Below are positions 50,986-62,142 of a stretch of DNA of 64,000 nt, piece after piece. Under the pieces are notes generated by a model that saw only the letters and a list, made by a program, of their open reading frames with translations, did not search any database and was not told the origin of the DNA. Positions within the stretch are counted from its first letter, which is position 1, and the number at the start of each line of letters is the position of its first letter. The position numbers and the translations under genes are program-made. This DNA comes from Trichoplusia ni (Eukaryota > Arthropoda > Insecta > Lepidoptera > Noctuidae): assembly GCF_003590095.1 (NCBI RefSeq), contig NC_039498.1, positions 6,014,001 to 6,078,000 of the forward strand, given 5' to 3'.

Positions 50986-51385
50986 ATGGAAAGAAAGAGT
51001 AGAAGGAACACATATTTTTTTATTTATATCCATTTAGGTTCTTTTAAAACTAAGAACTTACGGTTCTAGGTACCACACTACCTACAAGAACCTATTACAA
51101 ATCATCTGAAAGCAATAATTTCGCAACAGGCAGCGACGCAGAACGGACGCTGTGCGATGTGCCGTGACACGTGACATGTATACCGATGTGAATTGTATCG
51201 CTTCCGCAGTAATTACATGTGGACTGAATAACAGGAATGGGTGTTGGAGAAGACAAGTCTTTGAGTTGAGACCAAGAATCGACAAATGCAGTGTACAGCG
51301 ATTTTCAGTCTGAAAGGTAGTTATCTTGAACAGGATGTAAATAGTTCATCGAAATTAAAAAGTGAAGATCCGAAAATTATAGAAT

Positions 51386-51606
51386 ACTACCTTTCGCCCG
51401 CGGCTTCGGGTCGAATATATCGCGTTTCCAAGAGAACTCTTCAAAAGTCCGGGATTAAAACTATTCTATGTTCCTTCTCAAAGTCAACTCTATCTCTGTA
51501 CCAAATTTCATTAAAATCAGTTCAGTGGTTTAGGCGTGAAAGCGTAACAGACAGACAGACTGACAGACAGGCAGAGTTACTTTCGCATTTATAATATTAG
51601 TAGGGA
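51386..51606 (-). mobile_element. short Helitron-like element, third family
   Basis: In reverse complement it starts TCCCTACTAATATTATAAAT with 'gcgaaagtaactctgcctg', has a CTGTCTGTCTGT segment and 'gtttggaacagagatagag'-like text, and ends 'cgaagccgcgggcgaaagg' then TAGT. The canonical CTAG has become GTAG. Confidence 0.6.
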
Positions 51607-52538
51607 TAAGAAAGTGTAAATGCAAGAAATTCGGAGATCAGAGATTTTGACTATACACATTAAACACGTTTACTGTGTGTTTGTTAACTTAATATTTTAT
51701 TTACACACAAAATCGTTGAAGTAATGTATTAAATATTGTATTTAAGGAAAATATTTAAGGTGTGGATGCTGATTATATAAAAAAAACTCTCCTTTTATTA
51801 GTAAAGTTATTGTTTCTAGAGTACTTAATTAGTTTAAATTAAAGTGGGACACATCTTGTCATCAATCACAAGATTATTGAAAACGAGCACTGACTGATGA
51901 GAAATTAGTTTTCATTTTACTTACCTTTTATCATTGAACTAATTCTCCGAAATTTAAATGAGATTTTTTAGAAATACCGTAACAGATGTGATTCCTCAAG
52001 TCAAACATCAGCCCTCAAACGCATGCAAACGGTACAAGGGTCTATTTAGAATCTGGGTCGCACTAAAAACTCGTTGACGGGAACATTACGATGCCATCGT
52101 CACAAGATATAGGGATGCACTTATAGATAAGATCGTACCATGATTTTAGGGGAAAAATTGCCTCAAATGACAACGAAGAAATTCGAAGCAAGCTCGAGTA
52201 TAGGATTTTTTTGCGAAGTTTTCAAAACGTCGTACAATATTTTCTACAAAATAAATATTAGTTGGTGTTCATCTTGGCTAAGCATGTTTAATGGATAGCT
52301 GTCTCCCGCGGCTTTATTAAGCTTGCTTAAGCTTTAAAAACTTTTGACAGTTATCTTCAGCGTTACGTTTGAAGAGATGGAACGTTTCAAAAAATTTTCT
52401 ATTCTCAACAAAGTTTCAGGTATTCACAAGTAGAATAAAAATATACATAATCTACTAATGCGTACACTTCTTTTTTCGTAATCGTTTACAAAACCCTTAC
52501 TATATTCCAAATCCATTTAGGACAAAATTATAGTCGAC
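51607..52538. other. no feature recognised
   Basis: No gene or recognised repeat. Confidence 0.4.
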
Positions 52539-52746
52539 TCCTACTTAATATTATAAACGCGAAAATTTGTATTAATGGATGTTTGTTCCTCTTTAACGCA
52601 AAAACCACTGAACTGATTTAGACGAATCTTTGTACACAGATAGTTTATAACCAGGATTAACATGTAGGATAGTATTTATCCCGATTTTATGTTCTCGTGG
52701 GATCTTGTTCGATTCGTAAAAAGCGGGACCGGCGGGCAATAGCTAG
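52539..52746 (+). mobile_element. short Helitron-like element, family K, copy 2
   Basis: It starts TCCTACTTAATATTATAAAC, carries 'cgcaaaaaccactgaactga' and 'aggatagtatttatcccgat', and ends 'ggcgggcaatagctag|t'. It is the best preserved copy of family K. Confidence 0.75.
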
Positions 52747-53070
52747 TAAAACAACACACCAAAACTAATAAAGACATTCAATCATTAGCGTGAATTGAAA
52801 TCATTCAAGAGGTAACTAACAATTAAACTGGCAGTTAAATAGTTGAACACATACAAACAGAGAAGGGAATGGATTTCAAAACGTCCATAAATCTGCAACA
52901 ACGTATCAATTTGCCGAGGAAATCAACTCGGTGTATAATTTGAGGCAAGTCGGTTTACTGGTCAAAGAATAAGTGTCTCACAGATGCGAAGCTTCATACA
53001 ACTGCACAGAAGTACAGTGTTATTGAAATGTATGGCTTTGGGGCGGCCAACGTCCTTAAGTAATTTTGAC

Positions 53071-53165
53071 TGACCTGTCCAGTGTCTAGTAAGTGAACTT
53101 GACTGCTTTACCGGAGATCGTTTTGGTTCGATTCCTATTTCCCGTTAAGCGTTTGTGTGATGAGT
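53071..53165 (+). mobile_element. SINE family B-like, degenerate head
   Basis: 'Gacctgtccagtgtctagta' (box A region), 'ggttcgattcctatttccc' (box B) and 'gtttgtgtgatgag' are in family B order. Confidence 0.5.
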
Positions 53166-53739
53166 ATTTAATATTTGGAAATATAATAAATAGCCTATCA
53201 TATTGATAAATAACCTGGCTTTCTATTGGTAAAGGACTTCCCGGAATCGGTCCAAAAATCCTTAGATTCTTGACATTCCTTACAGCGCAACAAACATAAC
53301 CTATTTATAATATCGCTTAGACCGATTGCATAATCCTCTGTTGACTACTTACTCTGAGGTACATTACACACAGTGATAACTCATAATCATTTATAGCCTT
53401 TATTACAACGGAGTAAGATTCATTATAACCTATCACTTACGTGTGGTCAACAGTTCTATTTCAAGTATTAATTAAGTGGTGTATATCAATTAAGAATGTT
53501 TTAATAAATCCTGCGTGTTACACTTATAGTATGATTCATTTTAATTGTTTATTAAATTGGTACTTACTATGGGGCTGTAGGGAGTCGGAAAGATTTTCGT
53601 TGGTCCGTTTGCTGCTGGTAATTTAATTGCATGGTAATAGTGATTTGGAAGAAAATGTGGGTGGCTTTTAACACATCAAGGTCTGATTTGTAAGTTTATT
53701 CAGGGCGCGACTCAGACACATACAAATTAGTCCAGCCAT
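53166..53739. other. no feature recognised
   Basis: No gene or recognised repeat. Confidence 0.4.
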
Positions 53740-53890
53740 TTTGAAAGACTTTTCTAACTTAAGGGTCACAACGGAACTGTTTTAATACTCCACTATCCGT
53801 CCAACTGTCAACAGGCTTTATCACATGAACTGTAGCAGCTAGGAAAATGAAATTTACACATATTATACATATATCTTGATGTCTGTCATA
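53740..53890 (-). repeat. repeat family J, diverged fragment
   Basis: 'Ctatccgtccaactgtcaac', 'tttatcacatgaactgtagc' and 'aaatgaaatttacacat' resemble the middle of family J. Confidence 0.4.
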
Positions 53891-54221
53891 TTTTTTGTTG
53901 GAAATTTGCACGGAATCTTCCATCCGATCGCAATCACATTTAACCACTTTAACATCTACCAAACAAAACACATGACAATCAAAATCACATACATCTCGTA
54001 TGATAAATGGATATAAAATCCCGGTAATCCGTTGTTATGTACGCGCATGTCCTGTCAAAATGCTCTGATAATCCAACATGGCGGATCATGCGTCTGGCTA
54101 ATTGAAGTTTGATTAGAACAAGACGGTTATGATCTACTGCCCGAGTGGAATTATGAAGGTTATATTATTTTTTGTTTTGGCAAAGTACCGTATATCCGAA
54201 AGACGCTCTTGAAAATGTTAA

Positions 54222-54432
54222 AGGTTTTTTTTTTCAAACAACTCCCGCACTAAGGAATTTACTCCTTGTATCGCGGGGGGTTTCACAAACATACAAACCA
54301 CATGAACAATGATACCCAGACACAGAACAAGCATTCGTGGAACGCACAAATGCTTGTCGTACGCGGGGATCGAACACGCGACACGACGCGCGCAGTGGAT
54401 TTGGCTGAGTGACCTCAACCACTCTGCTGCTG
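54222..54432 (-). mobile_element. SINE family A, near full length
   Basis: In reverse complement: 'agtggttgaggtcactcagc' (box A region), GTCGCGTGTTCGATCCCCGC (box B), TGCGTTCCACGAATGCTTGT, 'ctgtgtctgggtatcattgt', 'gcgatacaaggagtaaattc' and a terminal A run. Confidence 0.82.
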
Positions 54433-54554
54433 ATTTTCTCACGATATTTTCGTTTTAAGTAAGTTCCTTCAAATTTTCTCAGTAATAACATAGTAAAATG
54501 GAACGCCTTGTTTGTCACAATACAGGTGAATGCAGTAATTCAACACGGATTGAG

Positions 54555-54630
54555 ACTAAAAAAACCGATCAAGTGCGAGTCGGACTCGCGACACTAAGGG
54601 CTCCTTAAAAATAGGCTAAAAATAAACAAA
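54555..54630 (+). repeat. repeat family J, 5' fragment
   Basis: 'Aaaaaaccgatcaagtgcga', 'gtcggactcgcgacactaag' and 'ggctccttaaaaataggcta' are the start of family J. Confidence 0.6.
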
Positions 54631-54654
54631 TCGATTGGGCGTTAAATATATTAA

Positions 54655-54745
54655 GAACTCGGGTTTGGTCCGAATCTAGTCGGGCTACCCCGATAAATAC
54701 GCGTGAGTAAACCGTTACATCATTTAATAATGAATCATTCTTACG
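54655..54745 (+). repeat. repeat family G, copy 5
   Basis: 'Aactcgggtttggtccgaat', 'ctagtcgggctaccccg', ATAAATACGCGTGAGTAAAC and 'gttacatcatttaataatga'. It follows a family J fragment after about 25 bases. Confidence 0.7.
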
Positions 54746-55077
54746 ATAGTTACTACCAAAATGTAACGAAGTGATTCCTCTGCTTACCCTCTACATTGTC
54801 AGCATCCGTCAGCAGTTCAGCAATACAGTACTAAACCAGTAATTGTTCTCCACTAATTGAGAACATCAAAGCAAGCGTTAAAATTAGACGACGGGAGCAT
54901 ATTTTATTTTTACGATGCGTGCATATGCTCGCATGGGGAGCATGGGAGCGCATGAGAATTTCATTTAAGTAGTTTAGTTTTTATTTATGTTTATAATGTG
55001 TCTAGTGGCTAGACAATAAAATAAAGTAGTTTTATATGGTCCCCTCAAAATAATCTATAAAATATATATATATTCTA
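54746..55077. other. no feature recognised
   Basis: A short direct repeat 'catatgctcgcatggggagc / atgggagcgcatg' near 54920-54955. Nothing else. Confidence 0.4.
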
Positions 55078-55339
55078 TCTATACATATATAAAGCTGAAG
55101 AGCTTGTTTGTTTGTTTGAACGCGCTAATCTCAGGAAGTACTGGTTCAAATTGAAAAATTATTTTTGTGTTGAATAGACCATTCATCGACGAAGGTTTTA
55201 GGCTATGACTAATAGGAGGCCATCACGCTGCGACTAATAGGAGCGAAAATACAATGGAAAATGTGGCGAAAATTGGGGCAGGTATAAATCATAACTTAGG
55301 TCTTTTAACAACGCGGACGAAGTCGCGAGCAACAGCTAG
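55078..55339 (+). mobile_element. short non-autonomous Helitron (Lep1-like) 6
   Basis: A|TCTATACATATATAAAGCTG at the 5' end and 'cgaagtcgcgagcaacagct'+AG|T at the 3' end. A short duplication ('gactaataggag' twice, near 55206 and 55230) lies in the middle. Confidence 0.87.
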
Positions 55340-55389
55340 TAAAAATAATAACCAAGAACTGCCTTTTCTTTAAAGTCGGTTAACAAACA

Positions 55390-55540
55390 GTAAATATTGA
55401 CGTCCTACACGTTAATAACTCGCCGCTTTAGAAACTCAACGCAAATTGTTACAAATGACCCTAATGGCTCAGCCCGCTTTCTGATCACCACTTATGTAGA
55501 TTCGATTCCCGGTCCGCGGACGTGTAACCTAATAGTGTTA
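55390..55540 (+). mobile_element. possible tRNA-like SINE head
   Basis: 'Aatggctcagcccgctttct' and GATTCGATTCCCGGTCC (box B-like) 30 bases later. The rest is not recognised. Confidence 0.3.
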
Positions 55541-55649
55541 GCTTTGATATTGATTTATTTATTACTTACGTATTATAAACTTAATACAGTCAACTATGAA
55601 AATTAATAAATTAATGATGTTACGGATTTCTCATGTGTATTTAGGTATA

Positions 55650-55705
55650 AGGTTTTCCCGACTAGTTACGGACCCTACCGGAGTCCTTGATCAAGAGTAA
55701 ACTGT
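55650..55705 (-). repeat. repeat family G, fragment
   Basis: 'Cccgactagttacggaccct', 'accggagtccttgatcaaga' is family G in reverse, like the left arm of the hairpin at 24253. Confidence 0.55.
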
Positions 55706-55940
55706 TAAATTAAAAACTAAGAAAATCGTCTGAAATCGATGTCGCAAGTTGCAGGTAATAGAAGAAGTAGGAATGCTTTGAATGGAAGTGAGAAATTATG
55801 AGCTAACTTCAATAAAAAATAATCAATTGGTACGAGTACAATACACAAATATCTCATGAAATAAAAAAATATATTTCATCAATACTTCAAAAGAGATACA
55901 ATTTCACTGGCAAAGTTCATCACGCCATCCCTACACTGCT

Positions 55941-56020
55941 CGCGTCGCTTCTATACCCACGTAAGACAAGCACTTGTGTGATCCACGAATGCTTGTTCTA
56001 GTTCTCCGTATTTCTGCCTA
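55941..56020 (+). mobile_element. SINE family A, head/body fragment
   Basis: 'Ctcgcgtcgcttctataccc', 'acgtaagacaagcacttgtg' and TGATCCACGAATGCTTGTTC match family A around and after box B. Confidence 0.6.
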
Positions 56021-56095
56021 TACACCTATATAGAATGCCATGTCATTTATAGAATAGGGATGATGACAATTTTTTTTTTTGCAGTGTCCGTCTTG

Positions 56096-56260
56096 TGATT
56101 TTTTGTATAATAATGGATACGTATTTTTTAATTTGTCCCGCAAACATAAATTGTCAGAATTACAGTGAATTAAACTTACGCGTGACGTCACGATTGAGTA
56201 TGAATTTTACCATATCGTTACGTCACAAGCCCCCTCTCCTAAACTTTAAAGCAATTAATC
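56096..56260 (+). repeat. repeat family O, copy 2
   Basis: 'Ccgcaaacataaattgtcag', 'aattacagtgaattaaactt', ACGCGTGACGTCACGATTGA and 'cgttacgtcacaagccccct' parallel 20657-20800. Contains two CRE-like TGACGT motifs. Confidence 0.6.
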
Positions 56261-56627
56261 TTTGTCAATTCAAGTTTTTCTGAAAAAGGAAAAAAATCTT
56301 GTCTCATACTTTTCAATTATCTAACTGAGGGACTAATGAATTTTTTTCTTTTTATACCCAGTCGTCATCCCTATTAGGTTAAAATATATATCCATCTGCT
56401 CCATACAGGAACCAATAGTAATTAAGCCACAACCATAAGAAGCAAGGAACAATCATATCGCAAACTTATGATAGCAAATACAAACTACATTCAAAACTCA
56501 CCCACGTATACAATATCAATTTAATCCATAACTCAATATCACAACATCCAAAATAATTCAATAATCAAATCACGCTCAAAACAGGTAAACAACTAACTAT
56601 AAACTCTTAAAGGAGGATGGTTGCTGT

Positions 56628-56680
56628 TGTTGGAGCAAGACAGCATTATTCACTGTATAGCAGCATCTTGCTCCCACAAT
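56628..56680. repeat. interrupted palindrome family F, copy 7
   Basis: GTTGGAGCAAGACAGCATTA on the left and 'gtatagcagcatcttgctcc' on the right are imperfect reverse complements. Confidence 0.6.
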
Positions 56681-56734
56681 ACAAATCTTACGTTCAAGAA
56701 CTTGCCGAAATGCTGATAGTGGTTACTCACATCA

Positions 56735-56905
56735 CCATTATTATTTGTGGTCGGCGCAACATGTCTTCTTCTTCCATACCTTTCTATCTGACGTCATCTC
56801 ACAAGAAACACTCTTTGCTGCCATATCGTCTTACACAATCCATCCATCGTTTCTTGGTCGTCCTCTTCCCCTATATCCATCCACATCCATGCTAAAACTA
56901 CCAGC
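56735..56905 (-). pseudogene. LINE C-terminal relic
   Basis: Minus-strand translation gives GKRTTKKRWMDCVKDDMAAK followed by 'SVSCEMTSDRKVWKKKTCCADHK'. The pattern GRPKxRWMDCVxxD ... DRxxWKxxTxxADP is the C-terminal end of a LINE polyprotein of RTE or related type. The GRP of the motif has become GKR. A second copy of the last part is at 58840-58895. Confidence 0.65.
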
Positions 56906-57710
56906 ACCTATACTGAGTTACATTGCGATAGCGACGGATTCCTATTCTATTTCTTCTATTCTATTATCCCTGTCCTTATCACTCGTACGCGCAGTTATGG
57001 CGTGAGTTGGTCGATGACAGCTGTCGTTATGTGTTTCGTGGTACAGGAAAGCAGTCAGTACGGCAGTTGTCAACATTTGGACCGCCATGTTGTGAACAAG
57101 TTCATTCCTTTATTTTTGTCAAAATTCGAACTTTATAATAGTTTTATCAAATAAAAATGTCAAGAACCCCTGAAAATGTGTTTACATTATTTATACATAC
57201 ATGTTTATTTACAAATTTAAATGAGCTTCCTCGGAAACCGTTACGTGCCTTACTCAAACAATGAGCAAGTAATTAGCGTCGAATTAGCAGCGGAGGCGCA
57301 AATCTTGCTCTCTCCACGCTAATGAATATGGGAATGGAAGGACACAGCCATGTTAACTTTTTGAATTAAATTTAAAACTTTTCTTTTAACCTACTTCAAA
57401 AAGAATTAGGTTTTTTTTATGTGTGTTCATATGGATATTTGGTCCCGAAAATCCTTAATTGAGCTTAGTCAAGTAGTTTCTATTATATGGGCATTATTGT
57501 ATTTGTGAGGGATTTTTTTAATTACCTTAAAATTGATTTCTTCATATAGACCCATAGTTGTGTCTATATTTTTATTCAGGCTATTTGCCTGTTGATCATG
57601 TTGTCTGGTATTAGAAAGTATATCTGAATACATTTTTTTTTTTTGCAAAAAGAAACAACGCTTTTCGAAAACTGATATTTTTATTTCAAAAATGCACACA
57701 ACATTCAAAA
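56906..57710. other. no gene; motif-rich patch at 57000-57110
   Basis: 'Gacagctgtcg', an initiator-like AGTCAGT at 57054 and 'accgccatgttg' (YY1-like in reverse) fall within 110 bases, but no DPE is in phase and no TATA box is seen. The rest is unrecognised. Confidence 0.3.
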
Positions 57711-57785
57711 AGTCTTTGCTTTTGCTGGAATCGAACTCGAGATCATTTGGCAGTCCTGCACTCAAACCACTAGGCTAGCACCGCT
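57711..57785 (-). mobile_element. degenerate tRNA-like SINE head
   Basis: In reverse complement 'gctagcctagtggtttgagt' (box A-like) and CTCGAGTTCGATTCCAGC (box B). Body not recognised. Confidence 0.45.
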
Positions 57786-58609
57786 TTAATCATAATACGG
57801 TGGCATAGAACGTTGTTTTGTGTTGTCACAATCAATTTAACGACTGTGTGGTCTTGTACAAATAAAATCAAAACTTTGACAACTAAAGGAAAAAAAACTT
57901 GCATGACAAAGCGCATCCCTAAAGGCAAGTTTAGATGGACGCATCAAAACAAGTTGGTGATTCAGAAGTTGTGAATGAATTTATAAATAAACTCTAATAT
58001 AGCGGGAAAATTATCATAATTTTTCTCCTCTGATATTGTATTGTAGGATTAATAAATTGACACCAGAGATCGTAATAAACTGAAATGATTAAAAAAAACA
58101 ACTTACCACCAAGATCAATGGCAAAATATAAAATAAATAGTACTACAAAAAATCCGGTGTCTTTCCGTCTGACATCGGGTTATATCTCAAGTAACGTGAC
58201 CAATAGACAGTTGAACTTTTTTAAATACAGACGATGTATTACCTACTGTTTCCGCTAAAAAAAAGTACAAAAAAAGGATAAACAGTGCTTGGTACTCTCA
58301 AAAATTTGATGGTTTGATGGGTGACCATTTTGCTCAACCTATTTTACGAGTCTATTTCTTAACCATTTCTATACCATACCGAACTCTTCAAGTCACTTTT
58401 CATTATGCACATTAAGTAAAAATATTTCATATACAATTCAATTCTCGCACCAACCCAAGCCCTTATGCCACACAAGAACTATATCCCTTTAGGTCGCACA
58501 ATAAGCTGACTTTACAAATATAACTCGTCAGATCAGTGCCGTGACTGCAGATGTTGCAGATAGGAAAAGCCTTTGTGATAATATCGTAATGTATTTCTGT
58601 ATATACTTT
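57786..58609. other. possible family J fragment only
   Basis: 'Ggtgtctttccgtctgacat' and 'gggttatatctcaagtaacg' at 58155-58200 resemble family J in reverse. No gene. Confidence 0.35.
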
Positions 58610-58770
58610 TAAGATTCAGATGTACACAACTGACAACTGACTTCAAATAAGAACGACTGAGCCAAACTTGGTGAAACTTTGATGGGACCAAATGCACGTT
58701 AAATGAAAAGAAACAACAAAATCTTCTCATCCAGTCCGAAGTTCTGAGGTGATAAACATACACACATACA
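58610..58770 (-). repeat. repeat family M, copy 3
   Basis: 'Acaactgacttcaaataaga' and 'gatgggaccaaatgcacgtt' match 13095-13150. Confidence 0.45.
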
Positions 58771-58839
58771 TGCATGTGTTTTTTAAACTACCTCATCATT
58801 CACCACCATTCCCCTGCCCTTATTCCAATTATTTTATTT

Positions 58840-58895
58840 GTATTCGGCGCAATATGTCTTCTTCTTCTAAATCTTTTCGTAGGACGACATCTCAC
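58840..58895 (-). mobile_element. LINE C-terminal relic, short
   Basis: 'Ttcggcgcaatatgtcttct' and 'gacgacatctcaca' match 56750-56815; translation on the minus strand keeps the KKKT-C-AEYK end. Confidence 0.5.
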
Positions 58896-59283
58896 AATTG
58901 ATTTTATTTCATTTATTTATTTATCCAAAAAACACAAATTTTACAAAATAAATCAAAAGCTCGCCAAACTGTTAAAACAGTTTTTTGGTGATATTAACGC
59001 TCTTTAAACTAAAAACTTTTAACACACACAATCAACTCAATATCTAGTGAGATCTGCTGTGTGTTAATCTATTAAAATATCTTTGATTTTTAGAAACGCT
59101 CTTTGCAACCGTATCGTTTTTTTTTTACTTTTTATTCATCTAATTTTCAATAATAATCACATCTTCATAAAACGCGAACAAAGTCACGCGATTCAGCTTG
59201 TTTCAAATATTAGTAATAGCAGATAGTCTACTATGAGCCTAGGCTATCAGAACATCAGACCTTTGATGATCTCGATACTGTGA

Positions 59284-59309
59284 ATATTATATCGATATAA
59301 TATCGATAT
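59284..59309. repeat. 20-bp perfect palindrome with two TATCGATA sites
   Basis: ATATTATATCGATATAATAT at 59284-59303 is its own reverse complement, and 'tatcgatatcgat' follows. TATCGATA is the DRE motif bound by DREF, and CGATA is read by BEAF-type insulator factors in Drosophila. In AT-rich DNA this may be chance. Confidence 0.45.
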
Positions 59310-59569
59310 CGATCTCGTAGGTCGGTCATGTCAATCGATAAAAGACAATAGCAATAATCGGAACATTATTTTAACCGATTTTGAAAGTAGGAGGTTATGT
59401 TGATTAGAATATACGTTTGTTACAGAACTTGACGTTTTATTTTGAAGGAAGCTAGATTTTTAAGACTAATTTTTATTATTATACTTATCTGTTAGCCTAC
59501 ACTATACTCTGCTCTTCTCCTTTACTCACCAGCTAAGTATTGAGCAATAGGGGCATGTCCGTACTATTT

Positions 59570-59788
59570 GCGGACAACATCACATACATTGTTCTGAACC
59601 CAAAGTAAGTTGCTGAAGCACTTGTGTTATGGAATTCAGATACAACGAAGGTACCACAAACACCCAGACCCGAGACAATGTAGAAATGTGAACTTTTACA
59701 TTGACCCGACCGGGGATCGAACCCGGGACCTCAGAGCTAGCGACACCTTGAAACCGGTGCGTACGCCACTCGACCACGGAGGTCGTCA
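59570..59788 (-). mobile_element. SINE family C, full-length copy 2
   Basis: In reverse complement it matches 8258-8480: GACCTCCGTGGTCGAGTGGC, 'gtacgcaccggtttcaaggt', GGTTCGATCCCCGGTCGGG, 'tctgggtgtttgtggtacc', 'catgttgtccgc'. Only a handful of differences are visible. It lies 42 bp from a short Helitron. Confidence 0.88.
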
Positions 59789-59829
59789 AGACTATCCTTT
59801 TCACGAAGCGTTTTAAGCATATCATCAAA

Positions 59830-60090
59830 CTAGCTGTTGCCCGCGACTTCGTCCCCGTGGGTAGAAGATATAAGTTGTGATTTATACCTGCCCTGTTTTT
59901 TTTCCACATTTTCCATTGTATCTTCGCTCCTATTAGTCGCAGCGTGATTTTTTATAGCCTAAAGCCTACCCCGATGAATGGTCTATCCACACAAAAAGAA
60001 TTTTTCAATTTGGACCAGTAGTTCCTGAGATTAGCGCGTTCAAACAAACAAACAAACTCTTCAGCTTTATATATTAGTATAGAGTATAGA
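59830..60090 (-). mobile_element. short non-autonomous Helitron (Lep1-like) 7
   Basis: In reverse complement it starts A|TCTATACTCTATACTAATA and 'tataaagctgaagagtttg', and ends GAAGTCGCGGGCAACAGCTA|G|T. Complete copy, opposite in orientation to the other six. Confidence 0.87.
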
Positions 60091-60602
60091 TACCGTTTTT
60101 GTGCACTGTAAAATTAAAAGAAAAGTGGCGATGTTGATTTTTCCTTATAAAATTTTCTTTTTCTGATCAAAATTTTCTATCATTTTTATTTATTGGTTTT
60201 CAGAATAAGTTGCAAAATTCCAAAATTATAACTGCTATCAATTTTTCATCACAATAAACCAAGATTTTCAACGGTCAACTCATAACAAGATCTCACAGCT
60301 AAAGCAAACACAGCTATCCAACTCCAGTATACAAGTTTATAAATTGAATGTTAATCTATTTTAATCCTAGATTTCTTTATACTTGCCTAGGAACTAGCTC
60401 TTGTCACACAGGTTTGTCTGGACCGACAGCTCACGTACCTAATGAGAGTTTTTCTTTACGATCGCATTCCGTAATGTGTTGATCTTAACGAATATTCTTC
60501 TAAGGTGAATGCATCTGTAGTTGGTAAAGTTTAGTAAATGTTAAAACGGGGAAGGTATAAACTCAAAGGAGTTTGTTAAAGAAAGGGTTTATCATTATAA
60601 TT
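60091..60602. other. no feature recognised
   Basis: No gene or recognised repeat. Confidence 0.4.
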
Positions 60603-60660
60603 CTTTATTCGATAACGGTTTACCCATGCGTATTTTTACGGGATCGCCGGACAAGTTACG
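60603..60660 (-). repeat. repeat family G, diverged fragment
   Basis: 'Ataacggtttacccatgcgt' and 'atttttacgggatcgccgga' is the reverse of the ATAAATACGCGTGAGTAAAC block with several changes. Confidence 0.45.
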
Positions 60661-61418
60661 GGCATAACTGAAGCTAGAATTATGAGCTGAGTATGAGAAA
60701 GAACGAGTTGAAATGCACAATCAGTACGCAGTACAAAAATAATTTGATCGGTATTAAGTGAATCAAGAGTTTGTTTTGAAAATTATCTCGTATTTAAGTT
60801 TCTGGAAGTAGGTAAAAATGAAAAAGAAATATCACAAAAAAGCCAATCTATTTTAGAAAAAAAATAGTCGTTTGCAATTTTTCGATTAGTTTAATTTGTT
60901 TTTAGAAAAGACTGGAACACATTGCCCAGAGTGATTCTGAGCTTATAATATAATGAGTTTTGTCGAATGGAAATGGCGTTTTTTGAGTATTGACTAAGAC
61001 TTATGACACAGTTGTTTACTTTCATGCATTAGTTGTTGTTTTTCTCCATCTTTGTCAGATTTTTTTCTACCTTATAAGTGTATTATATACCTCTAAATAA
61101 AATAAGGAATAATATTTATATATTAACCAAGTTTATCCAAAGCACGGCTGTATAAATAAGTGTCATGTCAAACGATTCAGTCCTGAAGCGATGGCGGTCG
61201 AATTTAAAATATTCACAGGTTCACAGATAAAAATAAATTGGGGTAAACATATTACGGTGCGATTTAAATTCGTGGAATGGTTACGGGTAGTTTATATCTG
61301 TAGGTATTTGTTTTTAAAACCATTCGTTACTGAGTCTGTATTGGTTTATGCTAATGTCTAATTTTGGACTTGAAATTCTTTGCTTTCCATTTTTTTATAA
61401 TGATTACTGTACTACCGA
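60661..61418. other. no feature recognised
   Basis: No gene or recognised repeat. Confidence 0.4.
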
Positions 61419-61520
61419 ATTTAATCATTGTGTCACGGGGGATTTAAAAACATTCAAGTCACATGCTCAAAGACACCCTGACTTAGGACAAGCAATCGTG
61501 GATTGTGATCACATCTTGTC
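61419..61520 (-). mobile_element. SINE family A, body fragment
   Basis: 'Aacattcaagtcacatgctc', 'aaagacaccctgacttagga' and 'caagcaatcgtggat' are the family A body in reverse. Confidence 0.65.
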
Positions 61521-61920
61521 TGCATAATACTTAAATGTTTATGGAAACCCTTTATAAGGATTAAATTCCTTAAATTCCTTAAACCCATGCATTGGCCGCA
61601 AAATAACATAACTTAAAAGTCAAACACGAGCATGATTGAAAGAACCCCAAACAACACACAATATCTCAATAACCTCCTCAAAGTCACAACACCCTCTCCC
61701 CAAAAAGAAATATTACAAAGGAAATATTTTCCCGAACATAAAATACATTTCTTTAGGCTCTCGATTCCCTCCTAATTACGGCCACTAATAACCGAGTTTA
61801 TTTGCCGACCATACGTACCAAAGGATTAATTAACGGGTATCGATTCAAAGAGTGTAATGGAGGGTCAGCAACAAAAATAAAAGCAATCACATAAGAACAG
61901 TAAACTGTAATTTGTTGTTT
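61521..61920. other. no feature recognised
   Basis: Short direct repeat 'attccttaaattccttaa' near 61565-61582. No gene. Confidence 0.4.
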
Positions 61921-62142
61921 TGAAAAAAAAGAATTCCTTCCTGCAACAAGGAATTTAATGATTGAGTCGCGGAAGGTTTCACAAACATACAAATCACATG
62001 CACAAAGACACCCAGACTGCATTTAAACACTGCACAAGCATTCGTGGATCACACAAATGATTGTCCTACACAGGGATCGAGCTCGCGACAGGATGCACAG
62101 TGAGTTTGGCGTGGTGACCTCAACCACTCGGCTATCCGTGTA
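61921..62142 (-). mobile_element. SINE family A, near full length
   Basis: In reverse complement: CACGGATAGCCGAGTGGTTG, 'aggtcaccacgccaaactca', GTCGCGAGCTCGATCCCTGT (box B), 'tgtgatccacgaatgcttgt', a 12-base insertion-like stretch, 'gcagtctgggtgtctttgtg', and 'gcgactcaatcattaaattc' with a terminal T/A run. Confidence 0.85.

Noticed and set aside
57050..57110. A second Inr-type promoter
   Set aside because: The initiator-like AGTCAGT has no DPE in register (GCCAT at +28) and no TATA box.
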